A stretch of DNA of 64,000 bases, from positions 18,544-82,543 of the forward strand of contig PMSQ01000071.1 in the NCBI GenBank assembly GCA_003168355.1, given 5' to 3'. Of the stretch, positions 55,948 to 64,000 are shown in pieces; the stretch's first letter is position 1, and the number at the start of each line of letters is the position of its first letter. The notes under the pieces were generated by a model. It was not told the DNA's origin. It was given only the letters and a program-made list of their open reading frames with translations, and ran no database searches. Made by a program: the position numbers and the translations under genes. Origin of the DNA: Acidobacteriaceae bacterium (GTDB taxonomy: Bacteria > Acidobacteriota > Terriglobia > Terriglobales > Acidobacteriaceae).

Positions 55948-57099
55948 ATGATCAGGCTTCTGAGCGTGGTTGGGGCGCGGCCGAACTTCATGAAAATTGC
56001 CCCGATCGTCGAAGAACTGAACAAATTTCCCGATATCGAACACTGTCTGGTGCATTCCGGGCAACACTATGACGATCTTCTTTCCGGCAACTTCTTCGCC
56101 GATTTGAATCTGCCTAAACCGGATATGAATCTTCAAGCTGGTTCCGGTAGCCATGCAGTGCAGACAGCGGAAATCATGAAGGGCATCGAACCGATTCTGC
56201 GCGACTACAATCCGCAAATGGTTTTGGTTGTGGGCGATGTGAATTCAACGATCGCCGCGGCGCTCACCGCTGTCAAGCTGGGAATCAAAGTGGCCCACAT
56301 CGAAGCCGGGTTGCGCAGCTTCGATATGACGATGCCCGAAGAGATCAACCGGAAACTCACGGATGCGATTTCCACTCTGCTTCTGGTAAGCGAGGAAAGC
56401 GGCGTCGCAAACCTGAAACACGAAGGCGTGCCCGCGGAACAAATCTTTCTTGTCGGTAATGTAATGATCGATTGCCTCCTGCGGAACCGCGAATTGGCCA
56501 GGAAGTCATCGATTTTGGACAAGCTTGGCGTCCGTCAGAATAGTTCTGGCTGCCGTCCTTACGGAGTCCTTACTCTGCACCGGCCATCGAACGTGGAAAA
56601 TCCCAAGACGTTGCAAGGCATTCTCAGCGCGGTAAACTGTTTTGCCGAAGAGCTGCCCGTCTTTTTCCCAATCCATCCTCGAACTCGGAAAAATATCGAG
56701 CGTTTCGGCTTGCTCCCATATCTGGGCAGTGCTGCCAGCGGAAAGAGCACGGGAATTGTGCCCCTTGATCCTCTCGGCTATCTGGAATTTCTTTCACTCA
56801 ACGACTGCGCGCGTATTGTGCTGACAGACTCCGGTGGCGTGCAGGAAGAAACCACGGTTCTCGGCGTGCCATGCCTTACCCTGCGGGAGAACACGGAACG
56901 GCCTGCGACGGTCCTTCACGGCACAAACCAAGTGGTGGGAGTCGATCCCGATCGCATTCTCGCCGCTGCTCAATCGATCCTCCAGAAAACCTCATCACCG
57001 TCCCGTTGTCCTCCGCTCTGGGATGGCAAAACTGCGTCCAGGATTGTCGCAATCATCCGTGAATATCTTCAACGCGATTCACCAGGAGTAGCCGGGTGA
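55948..57099 (+). CDS. wecB: UDP-N-acetylglucosamine 2-epimerase
   Basis: The 383-residue enzyme interconverts UDP-GlcNAc and UDP-ManNAc, supplying ManNAc-type sugars for surface polysaccharide. Signatures are VVGARPNFMKIAPIVEEL at the start, HSGQHYDDLLSG, HIEAGLRSFDMTMPEEINRK and TDSGGVQEETTVLGVPCLTLRENTERP, covering both Rossmann-like domains of the GT-B fold. No other polysaccharide gene is adjacent, so it is isolated from its usual pathway. ATG start; convergent with the P450. Confidence 0.95.
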   Translation: MIRLLSVVGARPNFMKIAPIVEELNKFPDIEHCLVHSGQHYDDLLSGNFFADLNLPKPDMNLQAGSGSHAVQTAEIMKGIEPILRDYNPQMVLVVGDVNSTIAAALTAVKLGIKVAHIEAGLRSFDMTMPEEINRKLTDAISTLLLVSEESGVANLKHEGVPAEQIFLVGNVMIDCLLRNRELARKSSILDKLGVRQNSSGCRPYGVLTLHRPSNVENPKTLQGILSAVNCFAEELPVFFPIHPRTRKNIERFGLLPYLGSAASGKSTGIVPLDPLGYLEFLSLNDCARIVLTDSGGVQEETTVLGVPCLTLRENTERPATVLHGTNQVVGVDPDRILAAAQSILQKTSSPSRCPPLWDGKTASRIVAIIREYLQRDSPGVAG

Positions 57100-57137
57100 T
57101 CCTGGTTGCAGAAGATCGCAGAGCCACCGGCAAGGTT

Positions 57138-58367
57138 TCACATAACTACTGGAAGACTTTTCAGGCCCCTGAATCCAAATGTAGAAGCCCACTCCGGCCG
57201 CGGGCCAGTGAGCTTCATCTCCGGAAACCGCTGCACGAGATTCAAAAGCGCAACCTGTCCCTCTACCCGCGCGAGTTGGGCTCCAATACAAAAATGCGGA
57301 CCCGCGCTGAACGCGAGATGTTCGTTGTTCAGCCTTTTCAGATTTAACTGATTCGGTTCTTTGAATTTTTTCGGATCGCGGTTCGCCGCACCGAGCATGC
57401 ATAGGATCGACCATTTCTTCGGTATGCGCTGTCCGCAAACCTCAATATCTTCCTTGAGCACGCGAGCCGTGAATTGTACGGGGCTTTCATAACGCAGAAT
57501 CTCCTCCACAGCCGTGCGGATCATCTCCGGTTTCTCCCGTAACTCCGCAGTCTCCTGCGGGTGTTGCAGAAGCGTATACACTCCGTTGCCGATAAGATTT
57601 CGAGTTGTCTCGTGCCCCGCGAAAAGCAGCGCGATGCACTGCGCGTAGAGCTCTTCTTCGGTCATCACTTCTCCTTCTTCCTCGATGTCGATGAGAAGGC
57701 TGATCAGGTCATTCCCTTTATTGCGCCTCCGTTCCGCGACGGTCTTTCGGAAAAATTCGGTTAACTCGATTAGAGCATCTTGTGCCGCGCGTGCCTGTTC
57801 CACCGTGCGATCTGGACTGCCTCGAAACAGCGCAATGGCCCGCGACCAATTGACAAATGTGTCATGCAGTTCCTGCGGTATTCCGAGCATTTCCGAAATG
57901 ATGCGCACCGGCATGGGGTTTGCGAACTGGCGCATCAGTTCGACTTCGGAGCCATGCTGTAGCGGCTTTAGCATTCGATCAACGATGGCCTCGACTTGCG
58001 GACGCAAGCCTTCAATGGCCGCGGCGGAAAACCCTTTGTTGAGAAGTTTGCGCAGCCGGGTGTGCTCCGGCGCATCCATGAAGATCAGCCACAAACCCAG
58101 CATGCGCGCCAGTTCGCTGAACTCGGACTGGCGGCTGATTGGCAGAGGCAACAACATCTGCTGCGCACGTTTTGCGGATAAGCGGGGGTCTTTGGCAATC
58201 GAAGCGCACTCGGCATGGCTGAAAATCGACCACACCGCCCATTTGCTGCCGACATCCAAATAATGCAATGGACCTTCTCCATGCAAGCGGGCGTACGTGG
58301 GATACGGGTTCTGCAGAACTTCGTCGCTGAAAACAACTTTTTTCCCTGGGGCGATAACCATGGACAA
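57138..58367 (-). CDS. Cytochrome P450
   Basis: The 409-residue soluble bacterial P450 has the I-helix oxygen-activation motif AGHETT, the K-helix ExxR in EILRYE, and the heme loop FSAGPHFCIGAQLAR with the Cys ligand. It would hydroxylate a hydrophobic substrate using electrons from a ferredoxin system not encoded nearby. The substrate is unknown; the pattern is of the CYP107-like bacterial group, an impression only. A palindrome lies 57 bases upstream of the start. Confidence 0.95.
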   Translation of the reverse strand: MSMVIAPGKKVVFSDEVLQNPYPTYARLHGEGPLHYLDVGSKWAVWSIFSHAECASIAKDPRLSAKRAQQMLLPLPISRQSEFSELARMLGLWLIFMDAPEHTRLRKLLNKGFSAAAIEGLRPQVEAIVDRMLKPLQHGSEVELMRQFANPMPVRIISEMLGIPQELHDTFVNWSRAIALFRGSPDRTVEQARAAQDALIELTEFFRKTVAERRRNKGNDLISLLIDIEEEGEVMTEEELYAQCIALLFAGHETTRNLIGNGVYTLLQHPQETAELREKPEMIRTAVEEILRYESPVQFTARVLKEDIEVCGQRIPKKWSILCMLGAANRDPKKFKEPNQLNLKRLNNEHLAFSAGPHFCIGAQLARVEGQVALLNLVQRFPEMKLTGPRPEWASTFGFRGLKSLPVVM

Positions 58368-58423
58368 CCTTCACCTATTGGCAAGATCAGAGATTTCAGT
58401 CGCGCAGAAGCCGACAATCACTT

Positions 58424-58439
58424 GTGTTGAGCTTAACAC
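58424..58439. promoter_or_regulatory. Palindromic operator candidate upstream of the P450 gene
   Basis: GTGTTGAGCTTAACAC is a 16-base palindrome with one mismatched pair, placed 57 bases before the P450 start. It is the size expected for a dimeric repressor site (for example a TetR-type regulator). No regulator gene is adjacent. Confidence 0.4.
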
Positions 58440-58538
58440 GGGAAATTTAGAGGAAAACGATTTGGAGTGCAAAAAGCGCTAAAAGGGCCTTGGCAAAATT
58501 TCCGCTCCGACAATCCGAATGATGCTGGACGCAGCGTT

Positions 58539-59027
58539 TCAGGAGCCGGCCTGTAGAGGCTGCCAAATCAATTCAAAGGTTTGGATTGTTCCTTTCACCG
58601 GGGTCGGCGGGGTAACCAATAAGATTTGATCACCCTGGAATTTGACGTTGCGGACCAGGTCCTTACCTACGTAGCTCTGAATCGATGAGATTTCGACGTG
58701 ATGGGTTACCTCGTCACCGTTGAGCGTGTACCGTCCGGCGTAGGCAAGAAATGTCTTAAACGCCTCAGCCTGTTCTTCCAGCGACGCGAGAGTGCCGAGT
58801 GGCTTTCGCCCGCCGTAGCTGATCAGGGCGGTTACTCTGCCATCCTCAGTATAGGTGAGAAAACCCGTAGGGTTGGGACCATAGGGAGTTTCGTTTCGCT
58901 CCCCGGTCGAGGTTGTACTCGCGGCGGACACCAGTTTCCACGTGCCTATGAGTTTATCGTTCGTGTCCCCGAATAAAGCAGCGGCAAAAGCGAAAACTTC
59001 AGCCATTGCTAGAATCGCAGTTCTCAT
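58539..59027 (-). CDS. Lipocalin-like domain protein, exported
   Basis: The 162-residue protein has a hydrophobic N terminus (residues 4-19) suggesting a signal peptide and then the lipocalin-like pattern: LIGTWKLVSA, PYGPNPTGFLTYTEDGRVTALI and a late YAGRYTLNGDEVTHHVE. These domains are small beta-barrels often annotated as lipocalin-like; the ligand is unknown. GGGAG lies nine bases before the ATG. It is upstream of the P450 on the same strand, 171 bases apart, so co-transcription is possible but unproven. Confidence 0.82.
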   Translation of the reverse strand: MRTAILAMAEVFAFAAALFGDTNDKLIGTWKLVSAASTTSTGERNETPYGPNPTGFLTYTEDGRVTALISYGGRKPLGTLASLEEQAEAFKTFLAYAGRYTLNGDEVTHHVEISSIQSYVGKDLVRNVKFQGDQILLVTPPTPVKGTIQTFELIWQPLQAGS

Positions 59028-59332
59028 CCTGATTCTCCCTAAGATCCTATGTCCTCGAAGTGCGCCTCTACTCGCCGAAAGCGCCTACACTGCATCGTGG
59101 AAGCCCGCTCGTGTTGCTGAGCGCGAGTTGCGCAGATCGTATCGCGTTTCACGACAAATGATACCGGGACTTTCGGCTTGAGCCCCTGATATGTTTGAAT
59201 TAAATGCGTTGATGCTGGGTTGCAGGGAGTGAGAAAGTTGAATCTGATTTTCTGGGTTGTGCCGAACTTCAGGCTGGTCGCTGCTCGCGCTGATCAACTA
59301 CAGTGAGACGAACGGGAAATTTTTTCAAACCT
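59028..59332. other. Divergent intergenic region
   Basis: These 305 bases separate the lipocalin-like gene from the TPP-enzyme gene. I see no gene, strong promoter or hairpin here, apart from AT-rich stretches near 59190-59200 and 59320-59330. Confidence 0.4.
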
Positions 59333-60877
59333 ATGAATGGAGCAGAGAGTCTGATTCGCACGCTGGTGGGTGGAGGCGTTGAAGTTTGCTTCACAAACCC
59401 GGGCACATCCGAAATCCATCTTGTCGCCGCCCTTGACCAGGTGCCGGAAATACGCTGCGTGCTCGGTCTCTTCGAAGGTGTGGTCACCGGCGCTGCGGAC
59501 GGTTATGCGCGCATGGCGGAAAAACCGGCCTGCACTCTTCTTCATCTCGGCCCCGGCCTTGGAAACGGCCTTGCGAATCTGCACAACGCCGGCCGGGCGC
59601 AGGTACCAATCGTCAATCTGGTGGGCCAACATGCCACCTACCATCTTCGTCACGACACGCCGCTCAAGTCCGACATTGAAGCCATCGCGCGACCCTGTTC
59701 TAAATGGCTGCGGACGTCTGTTTCGGCGTCCGCTATAGGCCGCGACGCAGTCGAGGCGATCATCGCCGCGCGTACGCCGCCGGGCCAGATCGCGACGCTG
59801 ATCGTGCCCGCCGATGTCGCTTGGAGCGACCGCGGAACCGTCGCTGCGCTTCCCGACCTGCCTCGACCTCCGATGCCCCCAACGACAAGTGTCGAAGGTG
59901 CAGTCGCCATGCTTCGGTCAGGCTCGCGCACCGCCATTCTGCTCTCTGGAAATGTGCTCTACGGCAAAGGACTGGCAACTGCGGGGCGCATCGCAGGGGC
60001 AACGGACGCCAAATTGTTTGCTCCCTACCCCGCGACGCGCCTCGAACGTGGCGCCGGTATCGCTTCGGTGGAGCGAATCCAATACGTCCTCGAAATGGGT
60101 ATCGAGCAATTCAAGGAATTTCGTCAGCTCATCCTGGTGGGTGCTCAGGCTCCGATGGCGTATTTTGCCTATCCAGGGAAGGACAGCGTTTTCACGTCAC
60201 CGGATTGCAAGATCCACACGCTGGCGAGTCCTGGCGAGGATTATATCGGTGCACTCGAAGCGCTCGAGGCAGCGTTGTCGCTGCGTGGAACCCAGGCAAC
60301 CGGGGACCGCGAAGAACGGCCTCAGTTACCGGATGGCGACATTACATTGCCGGGCCTGGCAGCAGTCGTGGGCGCACTTCTGCCGGAGAATGCCATTGTG
60401 GTGGATGAATCCATGACCTCGGGTCGAGGCATGATGGCGGCAACGAAGGGATCTCTGCCGCACGACTGGCTGGGGAACACGGGAGGTTCGATTGGGATCG
60501 CTCTGCCCCTGGCTGTGGGCGCGGCAGTGGCCTGCAGTGGCCGGAAAGTCTTGTGCCTGACCGCCGATGGGAGCGGCATGTACACACTTCAGGCGCTGTG
60601 GACCATGGCTCGCGAGGGTCTCGACGTCACGACCGTGGTATTCGCGAACCGCGACTACGCAGTCCTGAAGCGTGAATTTTCCTACTTGGGTGTGGGCAAG
60701 CCCGGGCCTCGGGCCTTGGAGATGTTCGAAATCGGCCGGCCCGATCTCGATTGGGTGCAGTTGGCGAAGGGCATGGGAGTGCCCGGCACCCGCGTCACTT
60801 CGCTGGCAGGGTTTGCGAAGGCTCTGCGGAGGGGTTTTGAGAGTGAAGGTCCGACGTTGATCGAGGTCCCGCTGTAA
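59333..60877 (+). CDS. Thiamine pyrophosphate-dependent enzyme (acetolactate synthase/benzoylformate decarboxylase family)
   Basis: The 514-residue enzyme has the three-domain TPP-enzyme plan: an N-terminal pyrimidine-binding domain with NPGTSEIHL and the activating Glu in LFEGVVTGAADGYARM, a central domain, and a C-terminal domain with the diphosphate/metal motif starting ADGSGMYTLQALW and ending in FANRDY. It lacks the markers I would need to call acetolactate synthase, and the family has many 2-oxoacid decarboxylases and carboligases. The ATG at 59333 is preferred to one ten codons upstream. It converges with an acyl-CoA ligase and overlaps it by 83 bases. Confidence 0.85.
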   Translation: MNGAESLIRTLVGGGVEVCFTNPGTSEIHLVAALDQVPEIRCVLGLFEGVVTGAADGYARMAEKPACTLLHLGPGLGNGLANLHNAGRAQVPIVNLVGQHATYHLRHDTPLKSDIEAIARPCSKWLRTSVSASAIGRDAVEAIIAARTPPGQIATLIVPADVAWSDRGTVAALPDLPRPPMPPTTSVEGAVAMLRSGSRTAILLSGNVLYGKGLATAGRIAGATDAKLFAPYPATRLERGAGIASVERIQYVLEMGIEQFKEFRQLILVGAQAPMAYFAYPGKDSVFTSPDCKIHTLASPGEDYIGALEALEAALSLRGTQATGDREERPQLPDGDITLPGLAAVVGALLPENAIVVDESMTSGRGMMAATKGSLPHDWLGNTGGSIGIALPLAVGAAVACSGRKVLCLTADGSGMYTLQALWTMAREGLDVTTVVFANRDYAVLKREFSYLGVGKPGPRALEMFEIGRPDLDWVQLAKGMGVPGTRVTSLAGFAKALRRGFESEGPTLIEVPL

Positions 60878-62423
60878 GGCGGGCGCTCTTGGTCAGGCTG
60901 CGGTGCGGAAGCTCCGCGCCGATTCTTGCCAATTCGGACTTCACGACTTTTCCCAAAGGCGTTACTGGTATTTCGGAAAGCAGCAAGATGTAGGACGGCC
61001 GCTTGTAGGCGGCAAGATGTTTTGCCGCGTATTCTGCAATCTCAAGGGTCGTCAGCGATGAATCCGGCACCGGTTGCACGAAGGCGATGATCTCCTCATC
61101 TCCCTCAACCGGCCTGCCGATCACAGCGGACCTGGCAATCGCAGGATGGCCATTGAGCACTGCCTCGACTTCCGCCGGATAAACGTTGAACCCAAGCCGG
61201 ATGATCAAGTCCTTCGTACGTCCGACAATAAAGAGATTGTCCTCTTCCAAACGGGCGAGGTCGCGTGTGTTGAACCAGCCTTCCGCGTCGATAGCCGAGG
61301 CTGTCTCCTCAGGCGCGCGATAGTACCCTTTCATCACGCTGGGGCCGCGCACCCATAATTCACCGACTTCCCCGTTGGGTACCGTCTGCTGATCGGACCC
61401 AACCAACTTGATTTCCAATCCCGGCAGGATCGGACCCACCGAAGTATCCAACCGCACCGGCGCCTCGGGTCTTACTTGCGCGACGGTAGGAGCGCACTCT
61501 GTGATTCCATACGCATTATGAAGCGGCAGCCCAAGAAGATTCTCGACCGCCAACTTAATCGCCGGAGGAAGCGGTGCGCCCGAGCAGGAAATGATTCGCA
61601 GCGCGGGAAACTTCAACGACTCCAGTTTTCGTATCTTCGCATACTGCAGAAACTGGGAGAACATGGAGGGCACGCCCAGCATGATCGTGATCCCATCTTT
61701 TTCCAGGGACAAACGCGCAGCCATGGGATCGAAGCGAGCCGCCAGATAGAGCGTCGCTCCGCTGACCAGCGTCCCCAGCAATACCGAAAGGCCAACAATG
61801 TGAGACAGCGGCAGAACGCCAAAGAGTCGATCCTCCGGGGTCAAGGACCGGATCTTCGCCGACCCTCCCGCCGAGAACAAAAGATTCCTGTGCGTCAGCA
61901 TGACGCCCTTAGGAACGCCGGTCGTACCGGACGTGTAAATCAACACGGCGACGCGGTTCCCGATGTCGGCATCGATTGCCTCAGGCTCAGCGTTTTCGTT
62001 CAGAGGACCGATTCCGACGGGTCCAAGATCGCCAACTTCTTCGACGAACGCTCCTTGCCGATTCGCGTGCTCAGCGGCATGCGTTGACGCAGCGGTAAGG
62101 TAGACCACGCGACGGGCTTCGCAGTGATCGCGGATCGAGTCGATCTCGCGCGCGGACAAGCGCGGGTTCACAGGTATCGACCAAGCGTCCAGACTGGCGA
62201 TCGCCAACAGAACCGCCGCAAATGCCCGGCAATTCTCGCCCATAACCATGACCCGGTCACCCGGTCGCACACCGGAGCCGCGGAGCCAGGTCTGAGTTTC
62301 TGAGACGGCACGCGCCAACTGCCGATAACTCCAGCTGCCGGTCCCATCAATCAGAGCAGTGTGCTCGGGCGAGCGTTCCACCCACGGCAGCATCACTTCG
62401 CAAATGCGCACGGGAGCATTCAC
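60795..62423 (-). CDS. Acyl-CoA synthetase / AMP-dependent ligase
   Basis: The 542-residue enzyme activates a carboxylic acid with ATP and CoA. The P-loop-like YTSGTTGVPKGVMLTH, the NAYGITECAPT adenine motif, WFNTRDLARLE and the C-terminal catalytic Lys in TPLGKVVKSEL are all visible. After that motif the protein continues for about 40 weakly structured residues into the region that overlaps the convergent TPP-enzyme gene. The acid substrate is unknown. Its position opposite a TPP decarboxylase family gene suggests related chemistry but does not show it. Confidence 0.9.
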   Translation of the reverse strand: MNAPVRICEVMLPWVERSPEHTALIDGTGSWSYRQLARAVSETQTWLRGSGVRPGDRVMVMGENCRAFAAVLLAIASLDAWSIPVNPRLSAREIDSIRDHCEARRVVYLTAASTHAAEHANRQGAFVEEVGDLGPVGIGPLNENAEPEAIDADIGNRVAVLIYTSGTTGVPKGVMLTHRNLLFSAGGSAKIRSLTPEDRLFGVLPLSHIVGLSVLLGTLVSGATLYLAARFDPMAARLSLEKDGITIMLGVPSMFSQFLQYAKIRKLESLKFPALRIISCSGAPLPPAIKLAVENLLGLPLHNAYGITECAPTVAQVRPEAPVRLDTSVGPILPGLEIKLVGSDQQTVPNGEVGELWVRGPSVMKGYYRAPEETASAIDAEGWFNTRDLARLEEDNLFIVGRTKDLIIRLGFNVYPAEVEAVLNGHPAIARSAVIGRPVEGDEEIIAFVQPVPDSSLTTLEIAEYAAKHLAAYKRPSYILLLSEIPVTPLGKVVKSELARIGAELPHRSLTKSARLTAGPRSTSDLHSQNPSAEPSQTLPAK

Positions 62424-62501
62424 CGAGTTTCAAATGCCTCGTCTTTCATCACGGATGCTCTCTTAAGTGTAATCAGCGGCGGGATAACAGGGTGGCTTTC
62501 T

Positions 62502-63563
62502 CTATCGCAGAACGCTTCCCCGCGAATTGCTGTAGGCGGATGCCGTGGTCGTAAATACCGAGGTTTTCGCCTGGCTGGCCAATAAGTACTGCAACCAGTT
62601 TCGATACACGCATGCGGCCGTCGAGTGCCACCCGTTCTGCAGACTGCTGATGACGGCCTGTTCGGGGAAAAATGCCATGACTTCCACTCGCCGGTCGGCC
62701 ATCGCACTCTTCTGAAACGCTTCGAGGAGACGGGTCGCAGAGGCGTCAAAGTATCTCAGCGGCATCGTAGGATAAGTCTCCCGTTCGCGATTCAGGAATC
62801 GCTTGATATCTCTCCGATACTCTTTGAAGAGCGTGTGCACTCCATATTCCGGGTGCCCTTGGAAGTGCACAAATAAACTCTCGCGCTTCTTCTTAACAAA
62901 CGCGTCGACACCCGCCTCCGCCGACTTGGTGAGGACCACATAACCGGCGGAAGTCAGTTCCTTTTCCCGCACTTCATTCCACCTCGAATGCGGGAAGAAG
63001 ACACGCTCGGGGATGCGGTTCAACAACTCGTGATTGCACGCTTTTCGGGACTCCACCACCCCGAACTGCTTGTCCGGCAAACGGTGACGCTCGATGCCAT
63101 CGCTATGGAGAACGCCGGCATGTGCCGCCAGGCAGGAAAGCACGGTGGAAGCCGTGTTACGTTCCGCCCAATCCAGCAATTCGGTCAAGACCGTCCAGTA
63201 AGGCTCATCCTTTAGGTTGGGCTGGCGCGGTTCTGTGCCTGTGATGATCACGCCATCAAATCGGTTCTGCCAGATCTCGTCGAAGCTGTGGTAGAAACTA
63301 TTCAAATGTTGCTCGCCGCGATCGCCTCGCGGAACTCCGGTCAACGAATAAAGTTTCAGATATATGGGAATGTGAGCCGATGCGTCGTCGAGGAGCTCAA
63401 AGAACTGCAGCTCGGTGTCTTCCAGCGCCGCGTCCGGCATATTATTAACGAGCGCGATGTTCAAGCCCTCGGTCCGCAGGGTGTTCGTGGAACCCACTGG
63501 GCGGCGTTTCCCTTCGAGAGCCCAACGCGGCGGTATTCGACCGCCTTCAATCATCAGTGGCAT
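62502..63563 (-). CDS. metA: Homoserine O-acyltransferase (MetA family)
   Basis: The 353-residue enzyme acylates homoserine, the first committed step of methionine synthesis. The glutaminase-like fold is recognisable by LNIALVNNMPDAALEDTE near the start, GVIITGTEP, the Cys-bearing SCLAAHAGVL and the HFQGHPEYG His/Glu motif. It is longer than the usual 300 residues, with an added C-terminal segment of some 50. The ATG at 63563 directly follows the metY stop, so metY and metA are coupled. Acetyl versus succinyl specificity is not decided. Confidence 0.88.
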   Translation of the reverse strand: MPLMIEGGRIPPRWALEGKRRPVGSTNTLRTEGLNIALVNNMPDAALEDTELQFFELLDDASAHIPIYLKLYSLTGVPRGDRGEQHLNSFYHSFDEIWQNRFDGVIITGTEPRQPNLKDEPYWTVLTELLDWAERNTASTVLSCLAAHAGVLHSDGIERHRLPDKQFGVVESRKACNHELLNRIPERVFFPHSRWNEVREKELTSAGYVVLTKSAEAGVDAFVKKKRESLFVHFQGHPEYGVHTLFKEYRRDIKRFLNRERETYPTMPLRYFDASATRLLEAFQKSAMADRRVEVMAFFPEQAVISSLQNGWHSTAACVYRNWLQYLLASQAKTSVFTTTASAYSNSRGSVLR

Positions 63564-63564
63564 T

Positions 63565-64000
63565 TCACACCTCCCCCGCTGCCATGCGTGCCTTACCGGA
63601 CAAACCCTGCTCCTTTGCACTTTCCAGTGCCTGGCCCAGATCTTCGAGAATATCGTCGATATGCTCAATCCCTACGCTGAGGCGAATCATCTCCGGCGTG
63701 ACCCCCACCTTCGCCTGTTCTTCCGGCGTTAGCTGCCGGTGTGTAGTCGACGCGGGATGACACGATAACGATTTGGCGTCGCCCATGTTCACCATCCGCT
63801 TGAACAGGCGGAAAGCGTTGAAGCACTTCCTGCCTCCCTCGTAGCCGCCCTTCACGCCAAAGGTCAGCAGGGAACAGAAGTCGGAGCCCAAATATCGATG
63901 CGCCATTGGATAGAGTGGATTATCCGGAAATCCGACGTAGTTGACCCATTCGACCATGGGATGACCGCGCAGGAATTCCGCTACCTTGCGTGCGTTCTCC
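63565..64000 (-). CDS. metY: O-acetylhomoserine sulfhydrylase, C-terminal part (cut by window end)
   Basis: This is the C-terminal 145 residues of a Cys/Met-metabolism pyridoxal-phosphate enzyme whose N-terminal part lies beyond the window. The visible stretch includes NYVGFPDNPLYPMAHRYLG, FGVKGGYEGGRKCFNAFRLF, SLSCHPASTTH and RLSVGIEHIDDILEDL, the end typical of O-acetylhomoserine sulfhydrylases, which make homocysteine from sulfide. Downstream on the same strand is metA, its usual partner. The frame is open to the right edge. Confidence 0.9.
   Translation of the reverse strand, partial: ENARKVAEFLRGHPMVEWVNYVGFPDNPLYPMAHRYLGSDFCSLLTFGVKGGYEGGRKCFNAFRLFKRMVNMGDAKSLSCHPASTTHRQLTPEEQAKVGVTPEMIRLSVGIEHIDDILEDLGQALESAKEQGLSGKARMAAGEV

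Noticed and set aside
59085-59297. 70-codon ORF in the gap before the TPP-enzyme gene
   Set aside because: No family resemblance, no ribosome site and poor coding character; treated as non-coding.

Overview
The window reads as a chromosomal segment of a GC-rich, Gram-negative soil bacterium, most likely an Acidobacteriota member of the Terriglobia. This is an inference. It rests on a large TonB-dependent receptor with an N-terminal carboxypeptidase-regulatory domain, a secreted S9 peptidase, a Tat-exported FAD enzyme and red-type RuBisCO genes. I see no rRNA, convincing tRNA, CRISPR array, insertion sequence or phage gene.

Layout. 1-3.9 kb: a small membrane ORF, an aldo/keto reductase and a secreted prolyl-oligopeptidase-family peptidase, all on the minus strand. 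4.3-10.2 kb: a Calvin-cycle unit. A sigma-54 enhancer-binding regulator with an N-terminal Rossmann domain is followed by a 490-bp gap holding a palindrome and a near-consensus -24/-12 promoter, then cbbL, cbbS, cbbX, phosphoribulokinase and a strong terminator. 10.2-12.7 kb: a Tat-exported flavoenzyme and a small repeat protein. 13.0-28.4 kb: six tightly packed genes for exported or envelope proteins: a 14-repeat beta-propeller, a VIT-vWA protein, a 2467-residue TPR protein, an unknown exported protein, a minimal penicillin-binding transpeptidase and a SpoIID-type glycosidase. This is the best candidate for an undescribed system. 28.6-35.0 kb: a complete hisIGDCBHFA operon preceded by a classic attenuator, whose leader peptide has six consecutive His codons.

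35.2-51 kb: a purine catabolism island. A purine permease and guanine deaminase lie on the minus strand. Divergently, the plus strand encodes every step from (hypo)xanthine to glyoxylate: allantoinase, three xanthine dehydrogenase genes (the FAD subunit fused to OHCU decarboxylase), HIU hydrolase, a short PuuD urate oxidase, allantoate amidohydrolase, ureidoglycine aminohydrolase and ureidoglycolate amidohydrolase. Adenosine deaminase and an exported nucleoside phosphorylase-like protein (minus strand) face an APC permease across a shared inverted repeat. A TonB-dependent receptor and an Fcy1-like cytosine deaminase follow.

55.9-64 kb: a miscellany. It holds WecB, a cytochrome P450 with an upstream palindrome, a lipocalin-like protein, a TPP enzyme convergent with an acyl-CoA ligase, and the methionine genes metY (cut by the window end) and metA.

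Together the genes suggest an oligotroph able to fix CO2, to recover nitrogen and carbon from purines, and to control histidine synthesis by attenuation. All functions are read from motifs and context; no database search was run.
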